64,000 nucleotides of DNA, taken from Allodiplogaster sudhausi (taxonomy: Eukaryota > Nematoda > Chromadorea > Rhabditida > Diplogasteridae). A program made the translations under genes and the position numbers. The notes under the pieces were generated by a model, which was not told where the DNA came from, did not search any database, and saw nothing but the letters and a program-made list of their open reading frames with translations. Positions 37,001 to 44,000 of the stretch are shown piece after piece. The first letter of the stretch is position 1. Every line of letters begins with the position of its first letter. The stretch is taken from positions 7,999,501 to 8,063,500 of the forward strand of contig CALZFC010000009.1 of assembly GCA_945643635.1 (NCBI GenBank), given 5' to 3'.

Positions 37001-39628
37001 ATCAGAATAACAATCTCTGATCACCTCGAGTCTCAAATTATAAGGAAGAAGTGATAAGAATGAAACGGATGAATATTGAGCTGTGACGTGCCTGTTCTAC
37101 CGGGCGTGCCCCTGGTGCGCGAGCGTGACCGCTTCAAGCAGCGTGTTAAGCCGCCATCGGTGCCGAGGCCGACTTGTCCTCCTCCAAGTCAGCTACTTCC
37201 AGGCATGTTGTTCTGGTCCAACATAGATTCGATTGTTTCATATTGAATTTATTTACGCAAAACGTGCTTATTTTTGTTTAGGATGTCAGCCGCTCGAAGC
37301 GGATGATGCCGACATTGGAAGCGCGACTGATCTCATCGATCAGAAGCAGACGCCAGGAGAGCAGCCACCGGCTACGGGGCAACAGACGAGGGAGCTGAAG
37401 CTTCAGAAGCAGAAGACCGACCATCCATACTCGAAGTCAGCCAGGGGAGAGACAGGCAGAAATATGGAGAGGAATGAACACTTTAAGATTTGTTGGCGAT
37501 GACCAGCTCATTCTTCGATCTGGCTTGGTCGACAAGAAGAAGGTTTGCGGGGAATTTTGTTCTTATAGCTGTATAAATGAGCAGATTCTGATAAAACGAG
37601 GCAAATGCCCGACATAAACAAGTGAGGGTAGGAGATATGGAGAGAGTACGAGAACTGGAAATATTGGAGGATGCCTTAGGGTTTCTTCGCTCGCCGCCGG
37701 ATGTTCCTGTTGACCGACCGGGCCCGTGTCATTTACGTCGATCCCGTTGCGATGGTGCGCAAGGGCGAGATTCCCATGTCACGCACCATCTCGACCGAGG
37801 CCAAGAACTTTGGCAACTTCTTCGTGCACACGGTACGGCTATTTTATGTCCCCTTCTGTTAGGAAATGCAGTATACCATCGAATGCTGCAGTTCCTGTTT
37901 ACATATTGGTCGAGATCGTGTCAACATGCCTCTCACAACGATTTGGGAAAAGACAAGTTAATCTTACCCAATGCGTCACATTTTGATGTAACAAGGCAAT
38001 CTCCATTCAGATATAGATGAATAAGTGTCACGGATTCATACATGAGAATTTGTTTAAACAAAAAAGTTCCGTCCACAGCCGGGCCGGACTTATTACCTGT
38101 ACGACTCGGCGCGGACTGCTACTGAGTGGTGCGAAGCGATTGAGCTGCTCCGCGACAGATACTATCGAGATCCGACGCCTGAGATGCTCGCCGCCATGGC
38201 GCTAGAAGCAGAGATCGACCAGGTTGGAAGAGGCGTTCTTCATGCAGCATTCAAATATTAGAACTGTTGTGGAGTTATGTGTATACAAGTAGAATACGTG
38301 ACTGTGGCAAGGGTAAGTAATAATAATAACACCGGCACTGCTACCTTCCCCAGAGTACATCCCAAGTCCGGAAAGGACTACATATTCCATCCCTATATAA
38401 ACCCCTTCTGCCCGTGAATAAAGTGCGTGTTCTTCTCTGGTGTTCCTGCATCCCATCTCCTCATCTCAAGACTCTCAGATCTCTGCGGCTGGTCGTCGCT
38501 CCCTCTGTCCCCCTAATTTCAGGTTCCGGCGGTGTTCGGAAGAGGAGTGAGGATAAGGAAGAAGGATAAGGAAAGGAGTATGGCCAGTGAGAGTGCAGGG
38601 AGAGAGTTAGGCGAGAGTGATAAAAGAGTCCGTGTGAGATACAGCAAAGAGGTTGCTGGCGATAGCATCTCGCCGTACGATATCTGTCACTTTCACTTGT
38701 GTGAGAGGCCAGTTTGGTGAGAGCAAGAAAACCTTGTAATCGTTCCTTTTCTGGCGAGGATCATAAGATTACAACTAGACCCATACTGCAACTTGTTAGA
38801 AACATTTTGGAAGCATACCACTTCATTAAAAGAATGAGATTTTCGTCCTGATTCAGCACAATTTACAGTCTCACAATAGGTTTTCTATTTGAAATGAAAG
38901 ATTACGTTTGAATCACGATTATGGCGACTGGCTAAAATGAATGCCGAACTTGCAGATGAACAAGAAGCGTCTGATGCCGCCATGGCTGCGCCGTCTGCGC
39001 GGCATGAAGTTCAATCCGGAGGAGAAGGAGAGGGTTAAGGAGCTTAACGCCATCGATAAGGCAGAGAGGTTCGCTTTTCTAAATATTTCACTGTCCCCAT
39101 AAATACCCCATCATGGTCAACGGGTGATACACAGGGTTGGCCGCTAGCAGAGAATATCCAGCCCGGCCCCTGTACGCGATGTCGGTGCCGGCACCGGCCC
39201 CCGTGATGGGCCCCAGCCCCGAAGCATACAAAGCAGTGAAAAATATTTCGTCGGAGGAAAAAATTAATCCAAAATTGTGAACATCCTTCATTTTACACGA
39301 TGCCCGGCCACATGAATAGGCCCTGGCCCCGGCCCCTGATCTCGGCCACGGGGGGCGGGGCCGGCCACCCCTGTTGATATATAATAAAAAATGTTCTCCT
39401 TGCTACAAAAATAAAAACTTTTAACCAATTGTAAGTAGATCACTTAAATAAAGCTGTGTGCATTTACATATATATATATTTATATGTATACATATGTATA
39501 TTTATACATGTATTTGAAGGAAAGCAGCCAGGAGAGCTTCCGAAGCACAAAAGAAGGCTGCGAGTGAGGAGAGAAGGCGAGCGAAAGAAGAGAGAAAGCG
39601 CACTAGCAAGCTGGGACGCGCTGTCTAA
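6404..39628 (+). CDS. pdk-1: 3-phosphoinositide-dependent protein kinase 1 (PDK1), 17 coding exons
   Basis: PDK1 is the AGC-family kinase that phosphorylates the activation loop of Akt, S6K and related kinases downstream of PI3K; its PH domain binds PIP3 at the membrane. Exons are 6404-6484, 6702-6812, 21377-21553, 26175-26258, 28252-28363, 28956-29053, 31380-31512, 32244-32469, 33684-33849, 36717-36943, 37081-37202, 37282-37435, 37488-37542, 37680-37832, 38079-38222, 38956-39068 and 39520-39628. All phases agree, giving 754 residues against 556 in human. Key features are glycine loop GEGAFSTV (about residue 117), catalytic Lys139, alpha-C Glu158, HRD Asp238, DFG 256-258, T-loop Thr320 in [14 protein letters not shown], and a PH domain at about 560-681. 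Exon 8's 5' edge could shift by a few codons. Exons 1-2 are joined by phase only, across a 14.6 kb intron. Confidence 0.93.
7730..8475. repeat. Imperfect CT microsatellite region
   Basis: CTCTCT-rich sequence broken by short unique pieces, with the purest (CT)n run near 8420-8460. The apparent 246-residue plus-strand and Arg/Glu-rich minus-strand reading frames across it are repeat translations. Confidence 0.9.
8537..9825. mobile_element. Foldback-like element with minisatellite terminal inverted repeats
   Basis: The left arm (about 8537-8754) holds about nine copies of the 15-bp unit TGATAATTCTTCCAA. The right arm (about 9590-9825) holds the reverse-complement unit in a similar number. Matching non-repeat sequence at the inner ends (GAAACGGTGATAATTCTTCC and the AAGCAGAAGTGTATA region) shows a true inverted repeat. 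The direct repeat CGCTTTCTCC occurs at 8527-8536 and 9826-9835, consistent with a 10-bp target duplication. Tandemly subrepeated long arms and a 9-10 bp duplication are typical of foldback (FB-type) elements. No transposase frame was found, so it is non-autonomous. Confidence 0.75.
8773..9078. repeat. Direct duplication inside the foldback-like element
   Basis: Two copies of about 150 bp lie in tandem, at about 8773-8924 and 8933-9078. Shared blocks include AAAATGAAGTGTGAAATTAT, GTTAATTATT-GGAGAC, TTCACATGGAATA and AGAGAGGGTTT. This forms much of the element's interior. Confidence 0.7.
10068..10482. mobile_element. TTAA-flanked short TIR element (family F4)
   Basis: TTAA at 10064-10067 and 10483-10486 flank inverted ends AGGAACTATCCATGGAG and CTCCATGGACAGCTCCT, which pair at 15 of 17 positions. 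The 415-bp interior has no credible coding frame. The AGGAA start resembles the other TTAA families in this window. TTAA duplication is typical of piggyBac-type transposition, but no transposase is present. Confidence 0.7.
12056..12212. repeat. Interspersed repeat R6, copy 1
   Basis: The core at 12133-12207 (CCTGGAACTTTCCCGCACC, then CCGGGACAGGTGCGGG) recurs at 27076-27152 with the same order and similar AT-rich left flanks. The core is internally palindromic (GGAACTTTCC and CCCGCACC against GGTGCGGG). The family is not recognised. Confidence 0.6.
12442..12844. mobile_element. Short inverted-repeat element, about 400 bp
   Basis: The left end GGTGCGGCACTACAAATCAG pairs with the right end CTGATTTGTGCTGCACC, with a 3-nt difference, extending to GAAC/GTTC. 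It also has loosely inverted subterminal sequence. The interior is AT-rich and has no coding frame. No convincing target duplication was found, so the exact boundaries are tentative. Confidence 0.5.
13279..13625. repeat. CT microsatellites
   Basis: A (CT)n run at about 13279-13310 and a second at about 13595-13622, with pyrimidine-rich sequence before the second. Confidence 0.85.
14276..16144. mobile_element. TTAA-flanked element F2 (copy a), interrupted by a MITE
   Basis: TTAA at 14272-14275 and 16145-16148 flank inverted ends AGGAACTTTCCGGCGAA and CCCCGGATACCTCCT. The left 200 bp (ending GTGAAAGAAAATCGCT) and right 70 bp (ATGTTTTACGCCAATATGA onward) also occur in copy b at 33886-34150 and 35815-35834. 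About 280 bp belongs to F2; the remaining 1,589 bp is an inserted MITE at 14483-16071. Confidence 0.75.
14483..16071. mobile_element. Tc1/mariner-like palindromic MITE with ~720-bp inverted arms
   Basis: The element begins CAGTGCCGTGCAAAATTC and ends GAATTTTGCACGGCACTG, flanked by TA on both sides. Left arm 14483-15200 and right arm about 15354-16071 are inverted copies with scattered mismatches, separated by a loop of about 153 bp. A CAGTG-type end with TA flanks fits Tc1/mariner insertion. No transposase frame is present; short frames in the two arms mirror each other only because the arms are homologous. Confidence 0.85.
20774..20955. repeat. GA-rich microsatellite region
   Basis: Imperfect (GA)n with GAAA interruptions, purest at about 20930-20950. 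It ends the long run of mostly CT-oriented repeats in this intron. Confidence 0.85.
21377..28363 (+). CDS. pdk-1: PDK1 exons 3-5: kinase N-lobe
   Basis: Exon 3 (21377-21553) carries a linker and [12 protein letters not shown], the glycine-rich loop. Exon 4 (26175-26258) begins with the last loop Val and includes [17 protein letters not shown] with the ATP-anchoring Lys. Exon 5 (28252-28363) has [14 protein letters not shown], whose Glu pairs with that Lys, and the [15 protein letters not shown] strand. In-frame stops lie just upstream of exon 3, so an acceptor at TTACAG|ACT or initiation at 21434 is needed. Confidence 0.93.
21885..21960 (+). repeat. tRNA-derived SINE-like sequence
   Basis: An A-box-like GTAGCGCAGTAGGTAGCGCG is followed 28 nt later by B-box GGTTCGATCCC, the pol III internal promoter arrangement of a tRNA. 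The T-stem has mismatches and no acceptor stem closes, so it is not a functional tRNA. Related sequence (CTGCCGGG-GGACGG) lies on both sides. Confidence 0.55.
22083..22300. repeat. GA microsatellite
   Basis: (GA)n with AAGA and GGAGA interruptions, about 200 bp. The Arg/Glu-rich plus-strand and Ser/Leu-rich minus-strand frames here are repeat translations. Confidence 0.92.
22588..22800 (-). pseudogene. Broken RPL15 (eL15) gene fragment
   Basis: On the minus strand one frame reads [20 protein letters not shown] and PAHKAIRR, unmistakably ribosomal protein L15. The next conserved segment, [20 protein letters not shown] with RRSRGLG, continues in a different frame after a loss of about 10 nt. 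Just upstream, RCGAL is also in another frame from DSYWVGED, again with bases missing. The C-terminal part after RRSRGLG and the N-terminal half are absent. It is therefore non-functional as L15. It lies antisense inside PDK1 intron 3, next to an RPL19 fragment on the same strand. Confidence 0.85.
23091..23820 (-). pseudogene. Broken RPL19 (eL19) gene fragment, two blocks
   Basis: The upstream block (about 23712-23820, minus strand) encodes [20 protein letters not shown], matching L19 LIIRKPVVVHSRxRARKN, and ends at a GAG|GTGGGC donor-like site. An earlier NE-AAAN match is out of frame with it. The downstream block (23091-23253) follows a TTTTATAG acceptor-like site and encodes [20 protein letters not shown], then [17 protein letters not shown] and a stop. 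Residues normally between the blocks (ARRKGRH, part of KRKGT) are missing, as are both termini. The exon-intron look suggests a genomic rather than processed copy, now degraded. Confidence 0.8.
25071..25503. mobile_element. TTAA-flanked MITE F1, copy a
   Basis: TTAA at 25067-25070 and 25504-25507 flank perfect inverted ends AGGAAGTATCCGACGAAA and TTCGTCGGATACTTCCT. The 433-bp body matches copy b (48167-48606) in reverse orientation almost throughout, and copy c (31659-32002) in part. No real coding frame is present. It lies in PDK1 intron 3. Confidence 0.85.
26090..26141. repeat. Short hairpin just upstream of PDK1 exon 4
   Basis: A 23-nt arm at 26090-26112 and its complement at 26119-26141 share the core GACCCATATCAA and TTGATATGGG, with one mismatch and a 6-nt loop. 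It ends 33 nt before the exon 4 acceptor, so in the pre-mRNA it would form a stem near the branch site. Confidence 0.7.
26997..27188. repeat. Interspersed repeat R6, copy 2
   Basis: The core at 27076-27152 (CCGGGAACTTTCCCGCACC, then CCGGGACAGGTGCGGG) matches the copy at 12133-12207. This copy also carries a further GTTCCCGCACC unit, so the repeat unit may itself be tandem. Confidence 0.6.
27590..28166. mobile_element. Diverged single arm of the palindromic MITE
   Basis: This matches the right arm of the 14483-16071 element in order: CACAAATAGTT, GATCGATTTTAT-CTACTGAACCTTCTG, TTGAGTTATTGATTTTTTTT, AAGAAGCAACCCTGAAAATT and a degenerate GGGCAGTGC end. It is much more diverged, and no opposite arm is seen, so it is an old copy. 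It lies in PDK1 intron 4. Confidence 0.65.
28956..31512 (+). CDS. pdk-1: PDK1 exons 6-7: hinge, catalytic loop and DFG
   Basis: Exon 6 (28956-29053) completes a Tyr codon split with exon 5 and encodes [19 protein letters not shown], the hinge and alpha-D region. Exon 7 (31380-31512) encodes [19 protein letters not shown] with the catalytic Asp, then [13 protein letters not shown]. The donor is GAAA|GTTAGG in phase 1. Every residue needed for phosphotransfer is present. Confidence 0.94.
30140..30225 (+). repeat. tRNA-derived SINE-like sequence
   Basis: GATTAGTGGATGGCGTGG resembles an A box, and GGGTTCAAGTCTC, about 30 nt further on, is a good B box. The cloverleaf does not close. It lies in PDK1 intron 6. 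The rest of that intron holds a poly(G) run at 30430-30442 and a GA microsatellite. Confidence 0.5.
30430..31034. repeat. Poly(G) run and GA microsatellite
   Basis: An uninterrupted G run of about 13 nt lies at 30430-30442 and a (GA)n tract at about 30994-31034, with pyrimidine-rich sequence between (30635-30700). Confidence 0.85.
31659..32002. mobile_element. TTAA-flanked MITE F1, copy c, internally rearranged
   Basis: TTAA at 31655-31658 and 32003-32006 flank ends AGGAAGCATCCGACGAA and TTCGTCGGATGCTTCCC. It is shorter than copies a and b. It contains a tandem duplication of about 45 bp (GGGAAGAAGAGGCAGTCTCT, then GCCCATTCTGCCCGCTTG, twice between about 31858 and 31952). It lies in PDK1 intron 7. 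Confidence 0.8.
32244..32469 (+). CDS. pdk-1: PDK1 exon 8: long activation-segment insert and T-loop
   Basis: The exon supplies an acidic, Pro-rich insert of about 50 residues between DFG and [17 protein letters not shown]. The human enzyme has Ser241 at the Thr of TFVGTA, the trans-autophosphorylation site. It ends GGGCCAGA|GTACGT in phase 2. The 5' edge is uncertain because several AG dinucleotides lie between 32212 and 32249; 32244 or 32250 fits the phase. Confidence 0.88.
32728..33440. repeat. GA-rich tracts in PDK1 intron 8
   Basis: A (GA)n run at about 32728-32752 and purine-rich GAGAGA/GAAAG sequence around 33290-33430. No exon was seen between 32470 and 33683. Confidence 0.75.
33684..36943 (+). 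CDS. pdk-1: PDK1 exons 9-10: kinase C-lobe
   Basis: Exon 9 (33684-33849) encodes [20 protein letters not shown] and the alpha-G region, ending DLIRKLL. Exon 10 (36717-36943) continues [20 protein letters not shown] with the conserved RLG and HxFF elements, then a post-kinase linker ending near LMMMSLGES. The 2.9 kb intron between them holds three transposable elements. Confidence 0.94.
34152..35810. mobile_element. TTAA-flanked element F3, copy a, nested in F2b
   Basis: TTAA at 34148-34151 and 35811-35814 flank inverted ends GAGAGCCTCTCTGTAAGG and TACAGAGAGGCTCTC. The interior carries further inverted repeats: TTCAATTTTC-T-rich-AACGGAATCAA near 34370 against its inverse near 35578. The ends match F3b at 51642-52863. 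No transposase frame was seen. A tRNA-like segment (34783-34848) lies inside. Confidence 0.8.
34783..34848 (+). repeat. tRNA-derived SINE-like sequence inside F3a
   Basis: TTTAGCCAATTGGTTGTGCA resembles an A box, followed by B box GGTTCGAAGCC about 28 nt later. The arms do not pair as a tRNA. Confidence 0.5.
35892..36362. mobile_element. Palindromic MITE with ~200-bp arms (F5)
   Basis: The left end GCCCATCATTTCAGGT and right end ACCTGAAATGTTGGGC begin two inverted arms that match over about 200 bp each. Shared blocks include TTAGATTAAT, GAGTTTTCAGGTCAAT, AATTCGAC and AAAATTCATATTTTAG. The arms meet near 36120 with a small loop. No target duplication or coding frame was found. It lies in PDK1 intron 9. 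Confidence 0.75.
37081..37435 (+). CDS. pdk-1: PDK1 exons 11-12: kinase-PH linker
   Basis: Exon 11 (37081-37202) follows a poorly pyrimidine-rich acceptor and encodes [20 protein letters not shown] and a Pro-rich end. It is joined to exon 12 (37282-37435) by a probable GC-AG intron. Exon 12 is acidic, then Gln/Lys-rich, and ends HPYSK at the PH-domain edge. Exon 11 has no clear homologue and rests on exact phase agreement on both sides. Confidence 0.75.
37203..37281 (+). other. Probable GC-AG intron of PDK1
   Basis: The phase needed between exon 11 (phase 1 end) and exon 12 (starts GA TGT CAG) is met only by the donor CCAG|GCATGT with acceptor TTTAG. The nearby GT (AT|GTTGTT) would give an early stop in exon 12. 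GC donors are a known minor class with an otherwise good consensus, as here. Confidence 0.65.
37488..38222 (+). CDS. pdk-1: PDK1 exons 13-15: PH domain
   Basis: Exons 37488-37542, 37680-37832 and 38079-38222 encode [39 protein letters not shown], the strand [16 protein letters not shown], then [20 protein letters not shown]. This matches the PDK1-type PH domain (human LILKMGPVDKRKGLFARRR). The basic KKKG-F-ARRR patch is where phosphoinositide headgroups bind in known structures. Confidence 0.95.
38268..38520 (+). mobile_element. Candidate solo LTR or promoter-bearing insertion
   Basis: Within 100 bp the sequence has TATATAAA (38394-38401), then AATAAA (38417-38422), then T/C-rich sequence ending CTAATTTCA. 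A TATA box shortly followed by a poly(A) signal is typical of LTR retrotransposon LTRs. Possible TG...CA ends are TGTGGAG at 38268 and TTCA at about 38520, but no target duplication was seen and no second LTR exists here. It lies in PDK1 intron 15. Confidence 0.4.
38956..39628 (+). CDS. pdk-1: PDK1 exons 16-17: basic helical tail
   Basis: Exon 16 (38956-39068) begins [16 protein letters not shown] and exon 17 (39520-39628) adds an Ala/Glu/Arg-rich segment ending SKLGRAV before TAA. The tail is Lys/Arg/Glu-rich and probably helical. Human PDK1 lacks it, while nematode PDK-1 has a similarly charged tail. A variant poly(A) signal, ATTAAA, lies at 39704-39709. Confidence 0.88.
39132..39373. mobile_element. 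hAT-like MITE
   Basis: Ends CAGGGTTGGCCG and CGGCCACCCCTG are imperfect inverted repeats of the CAGGG...CCCTG type seen in hAT elements. The flanking 8-mers GTGATACA (39124-39131) and TTGATATA (39374-39381) agree at 6 of 8 positions, the expected hAT duplication length. The 242-bp body is strikingly GC-rich (GGCCCC/GGGGCC-rich) for this AT-rich intron. It lies in PDK1 intron 16. Confidence 0.72.
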
Positions 39629-41058
39629 CCATAAGCCCCACGATATGCTTTATAAAAAATTCGCTATCTTTAAAGCTATAAATAATATATACATGTTTTA
39701 TATATTAAATATATTTGTATTTTTTTGTTTCGTTTTATCTTTCTTGCTTTGAAGTATCTGCTATGTAAGCCAGTTCATTCTTAAATTGAAGCAATCACCC
39801 TATATCATTTGCGCTGTTATATGCATTAACATGTACATATGTATGTAAGTACATACATACATAAGCAATTGCCTCAGATATTTTGAAACGTCTTTGAAAA
39901 CTCAGATCCCTTGATATAATTTCTTTTTTTTTATAATTTCTTTTTTTCTCATAATTTCTTCCAGCAAAAGACACGCTCGTTGTTCATGTGATTCCATGTC
40001 GAGCTGTTCAGTTTCTTCTCACTGTTCAGTACATCACATTTCCGATGGACAGTGCATGGATTTTATTTTCTACTTTGGATTCCACACTGCTAATACTTTT
40101 AAACGAACTGTTCAATTCATTTATCTTTTTCCACGATTGCATTAATGTATTGGCTGCGTTATTATTGCATACCTTTTTTGCTCCATTCAACTTGGATTCT
40201 TTATTTTTAAAAAATTGTGAAATATTTCCATTACGAAGCAGTGTAAATATTATAATTTTCTCTTCGTGTATTAGCTCGGCCCAATACTTAATTTTTGACA
40301 CTAAACCACGTACCAAAGTGACCTAAAACCTAGCAGCAATAATAGATATCAATTCGCCTATTTGTTTCGTCTACTTTTGTCACACGTCAGCCGCACATTC
40401 AATGCTTAGACAGTGTTGAATCTTATTGTACCAACAGTTTCGAGAGATTGAACGCGCGGTATAGCCCTGCACTTCCTTTGGAGAGTTCATTCCTGTGTGG
40501 GTTTTGTCAAGAACACTAGTTCTTATTCATCTGCAGTTTCGGTGGCTCCCCTCTTTCCATTCTCTCCTCTATGAAAGCACCTTTTTCGAAATGTTGGCCC
40601 TACAAGTGGAGCCCTCATGGGCCTCAGGTCGCTGCCCTCTCTCGCCATGCTCTTCTCACATTTTCCACTGTATTTATTTTTCAGCGCCGAAAAGACACTC
40701 CAATATGCAGTTCGTTGTATCGCCGTCTTTGTGGAGATTCTTTATTGTTTGCTTTTCCTTTTCCTTTTTCTTATGGCTGCACAGGTTACAAGAAACCTAC
40801 TACAAATGCTTTACTCTTTCATCTTACACGCGGAACTGTTTTCTGTTACTGGCATTTATTTTTTTAATTCAAAATTGCTTTGCTTTCTGTGTGTTTCAGC
40901 GATTAGTTCATCTTGAGTACTACGTTCTACTTGTCATGTCAGCTCATTTGAAAAGTGACGTTAATATTAAAGTATACATACAATTGATGGAACGGCTTAA
41001 TTGAACTGAAAGCTAAGAGGCCTCTGATGACATGACTTACAATTTGGGGTATAGCACA
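39629..41058. other. Intergenic region between the convergent PDK1 and otopetrin genes
   Basis: AT-rich. It holds a variant poly(A) signal for PDK1 (ATTAAA, 39704-39709) and a minus-strand AATAAA (plus-strand TTTATT at 40855-40860) that could serve the otopetrin gene. Apparent reading frames here (for example 40495-41004) have no recognisable motifs. Confidence 0.6.
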
Positions 41059-44000
41059 TCAAACATAAGAGCGAGAGGATCCTCGACGATGCTGTTTGAA
41101 AGTCCGTTTCCATATCTCAGCAAAGCAGACGCTCGAGTGAAACCTGCCAACGTCAAAAATGTTATGAGAATGGCTGTTTTTAAAGAGAATTTTTCCTGCA
41201 CGAGCGAAATGAGAACGAGGGAGGGTAGACCTGAAGAATATCGTGAGTGGTGAGCAGCCCCTGACTACGAGTGCCCACGACCTACTGCCATATAACTGCA
41301 CGATCTCTTCTGTCACTCCTGCCTACAATAAAGGAATGTGCAACTGCTTCTCCTATTCAAAGTTCTAAAAGAAACAAATAATAGATATTCCAATCGAACT
41401 ATTTGTGCTTCAAAGATATTCATCAGGAAGAGCGCAATATTGACGATTAGAAGCAGCGTTATGATCTGAAAATTAAAGTACTAGTCGAATCGTGCGTGAA
41501 ATATATTCACGGTTTGTTTTACCGACCTGTTTCCCTGGCTTATGTCGCACGGTTTTGGGATTTTCGATGTCGAGAGCAAGACGGGAGCCAACCATAAGGA
41601 GTCCCGATTGTAGTGACACCTGTCATCTCATCCTTTTTTGAAGTTTTTAATTGAAAGAAGACAAAGTTTCATTAATACCAGTTGGAAAAGTCTACTAAAC
41701 GAAAACAAATCGTCGTTTTATATACTGAACAGGCAAGTTTGGCTTAAATTATTGAATAGGAGTCATCCGGCAATACGTCTATCAAATGAAGGCATATTTT
41801 CTTGGAAATTGTAGAAAATATATCAGGCCTGTGCGTCATTTACTGAGACTACAGAGAAAAGCGATACAGTCATGGTTGAGATACAGAATGACTTCGAATG
41901 AAACAATGAGCTTCTATTCGTGCGAAGAAATGTCTGAGATTACTCTATTCTTCGAAAAGCATGATTTCTCTGGAATTGATAAAGATGATTTCTCTGGAAT
42001 CATTTTTGATAATTGCATATATTCAGTTATCTAAGGAAATTTTCATATATTCAATGAGCTATTGCATGGGCACAGATGCCATGTTTCACTGCAATACTGC
42101 GTGAAATGGAATTGGAAAACAACGACCGCTAATCTGGATTTCGCTCGAGAGATGTTTAACTAATTGAATTCCATACCTGGATCAATCGTAAGAGATTGAG
42201 CAGAAGAAGCATTAGAGAAATCGAGAGACGTTGACGATTGTTGACAAAGGCCAAAATGCCTCCTGAGGAAATATTTTAAAATAAGCAATTTAGTCATATA
42301 CCATGCCACGGTAAACCAAAGTTCAGAGTGAAAAGGAGTACGACTAATAGCAGATATCATCGCAACCTATGCAGTAGACGAGCTCTCCGATCAGTCCGAC
42401 GACCAGAAGAATCTCATCGAGCAACTCGGCACTCTCGTCCTCCGAGTCTGGTTCGTTGTTGAATGCTAGCACCTTCAATGCAACAAATTCATATATGGAT
42501 ATTGGTTTTTTTAAGGAAAAGATCCTTGCTTTCCAAGCTATATAACAAGAAGAAAATGATCATGAACATTATCACATGTTCAGAGCCTTTTCGTTACCTT
42601 CATTTTCCAGAATGCGCAAAGGCAAGCGAAAATGGCAAGACTGTAGAAGATCATCGACGTTGAGAGAAAAATCTAAAACGGAATATTTAAAAGATTTTCG
42701 ACCGATGATCCGCGCCGATTTCTCTTTATCAAGCACTGAATCGTCTGGCTCAATTTAAAGTATGGTTTCATGCATATTTTATTGTTTGGCATAAAACAGG
42801 GACTGCAGGTCGTTAAGGACGAAGAGTATTGATCATTCGAGATAAACGAAAGGTAGCCACTGAAGACCCCTTGTGCCATGTGAGTGTCGTGGGCGGAGTA
42901 GACGTTGAAGAGGGCGACTGAGATGATTGTCGCGATCAGAAAGATGAACCCGACGAAAAGGCCCTCAGCCGTACGCGAGCAGTCAATCTTGATGACGTTA
43001 CGTTTCCGCAGCTTGCGTCTGGTTGTCTTCACCTTAATTCGGCATTCAAGAGTTGTAAGTATTAAGAGAAATTACTTTACCCCCTCCTGTTTTTCGCCAT
43101 GAATGTTCGTCCAGAAGACGTAAGCAACTCCGGCGCATATCAGACTGTACTCAACAACGCATGTGTACCTACAACATACTAAGTCAAATAATTTTCGCAA
43201 CCTTAAGGAAGTCAATTTAATTGGAAATGATACCATTCGAAGGGGGGTTAGGGGCATCCAATGTGTGAACATTTTATGAGTGCAAACATTTTGATATTGA
43301 TGATAGAGGGCCAGAAAAGTTGATAGCAAAAGCATGATCAGCCTCATAAATTAGCTAGTAGTGTCAGTTCGGCTTGCTCAGTGTACGCCAGAAGCCATAT
43401 TAAGCTGTCCCTTGTTATTGTGAAAACTCAACAGAATAAAGCTGGCAATGAGATGAAACTCTCATTGTCTTGTACCTTTTCGCGCTGAGATCCCTTGAAT
43501 AGCATAAGAGTGAGAGTTTCTGCGAGAGATGCAAGAGTTAAAAAAAAACTAGACAGAAGGCTCGTGTGAATCCCTCAAAAAGAGACCCTTACTACAGCGT
43601 AGGACAACAACAAGCCTACATAAATTCGGAGAACTCGCCGAAGATACACTGGATACCGGTACATTCGTGGTGGGAGTGAGCAGGCACGGACAAGACGACG
43701 TTATTAAGAGAGGTATTCAGAGACTCCGGGGACACATGGTGGAACGGCAGCAGACTTAAAGAAACCAGCTCGGATGCGTTGCCAAAGTGAGCTTCCTGGG
43801 AGGATTGATTCTCTTGAATCTCTTGAAGTCGAATTTCCATTTTTGCTTGCAAAACACATGTCCAAATCATGCTACCCGAATCTCCTTAATAGTCTGCGCT
43901 TCCTCGTAAAGGATGTATCGGATCCAAAGCCAAAGATTAGTTGCGACCAGATGCATCAGTCCGAACTGGATGAAGTACTTTGCACGTCCGTTAATTGCAA

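Noticed and set aside
40495..41004. 169-codon hydrophobic frame downstream of PDK1
   Set aside because: AT-rich intergenic sequence, overlapping frames of equal length, no motif, and no splice or poly(A) context.
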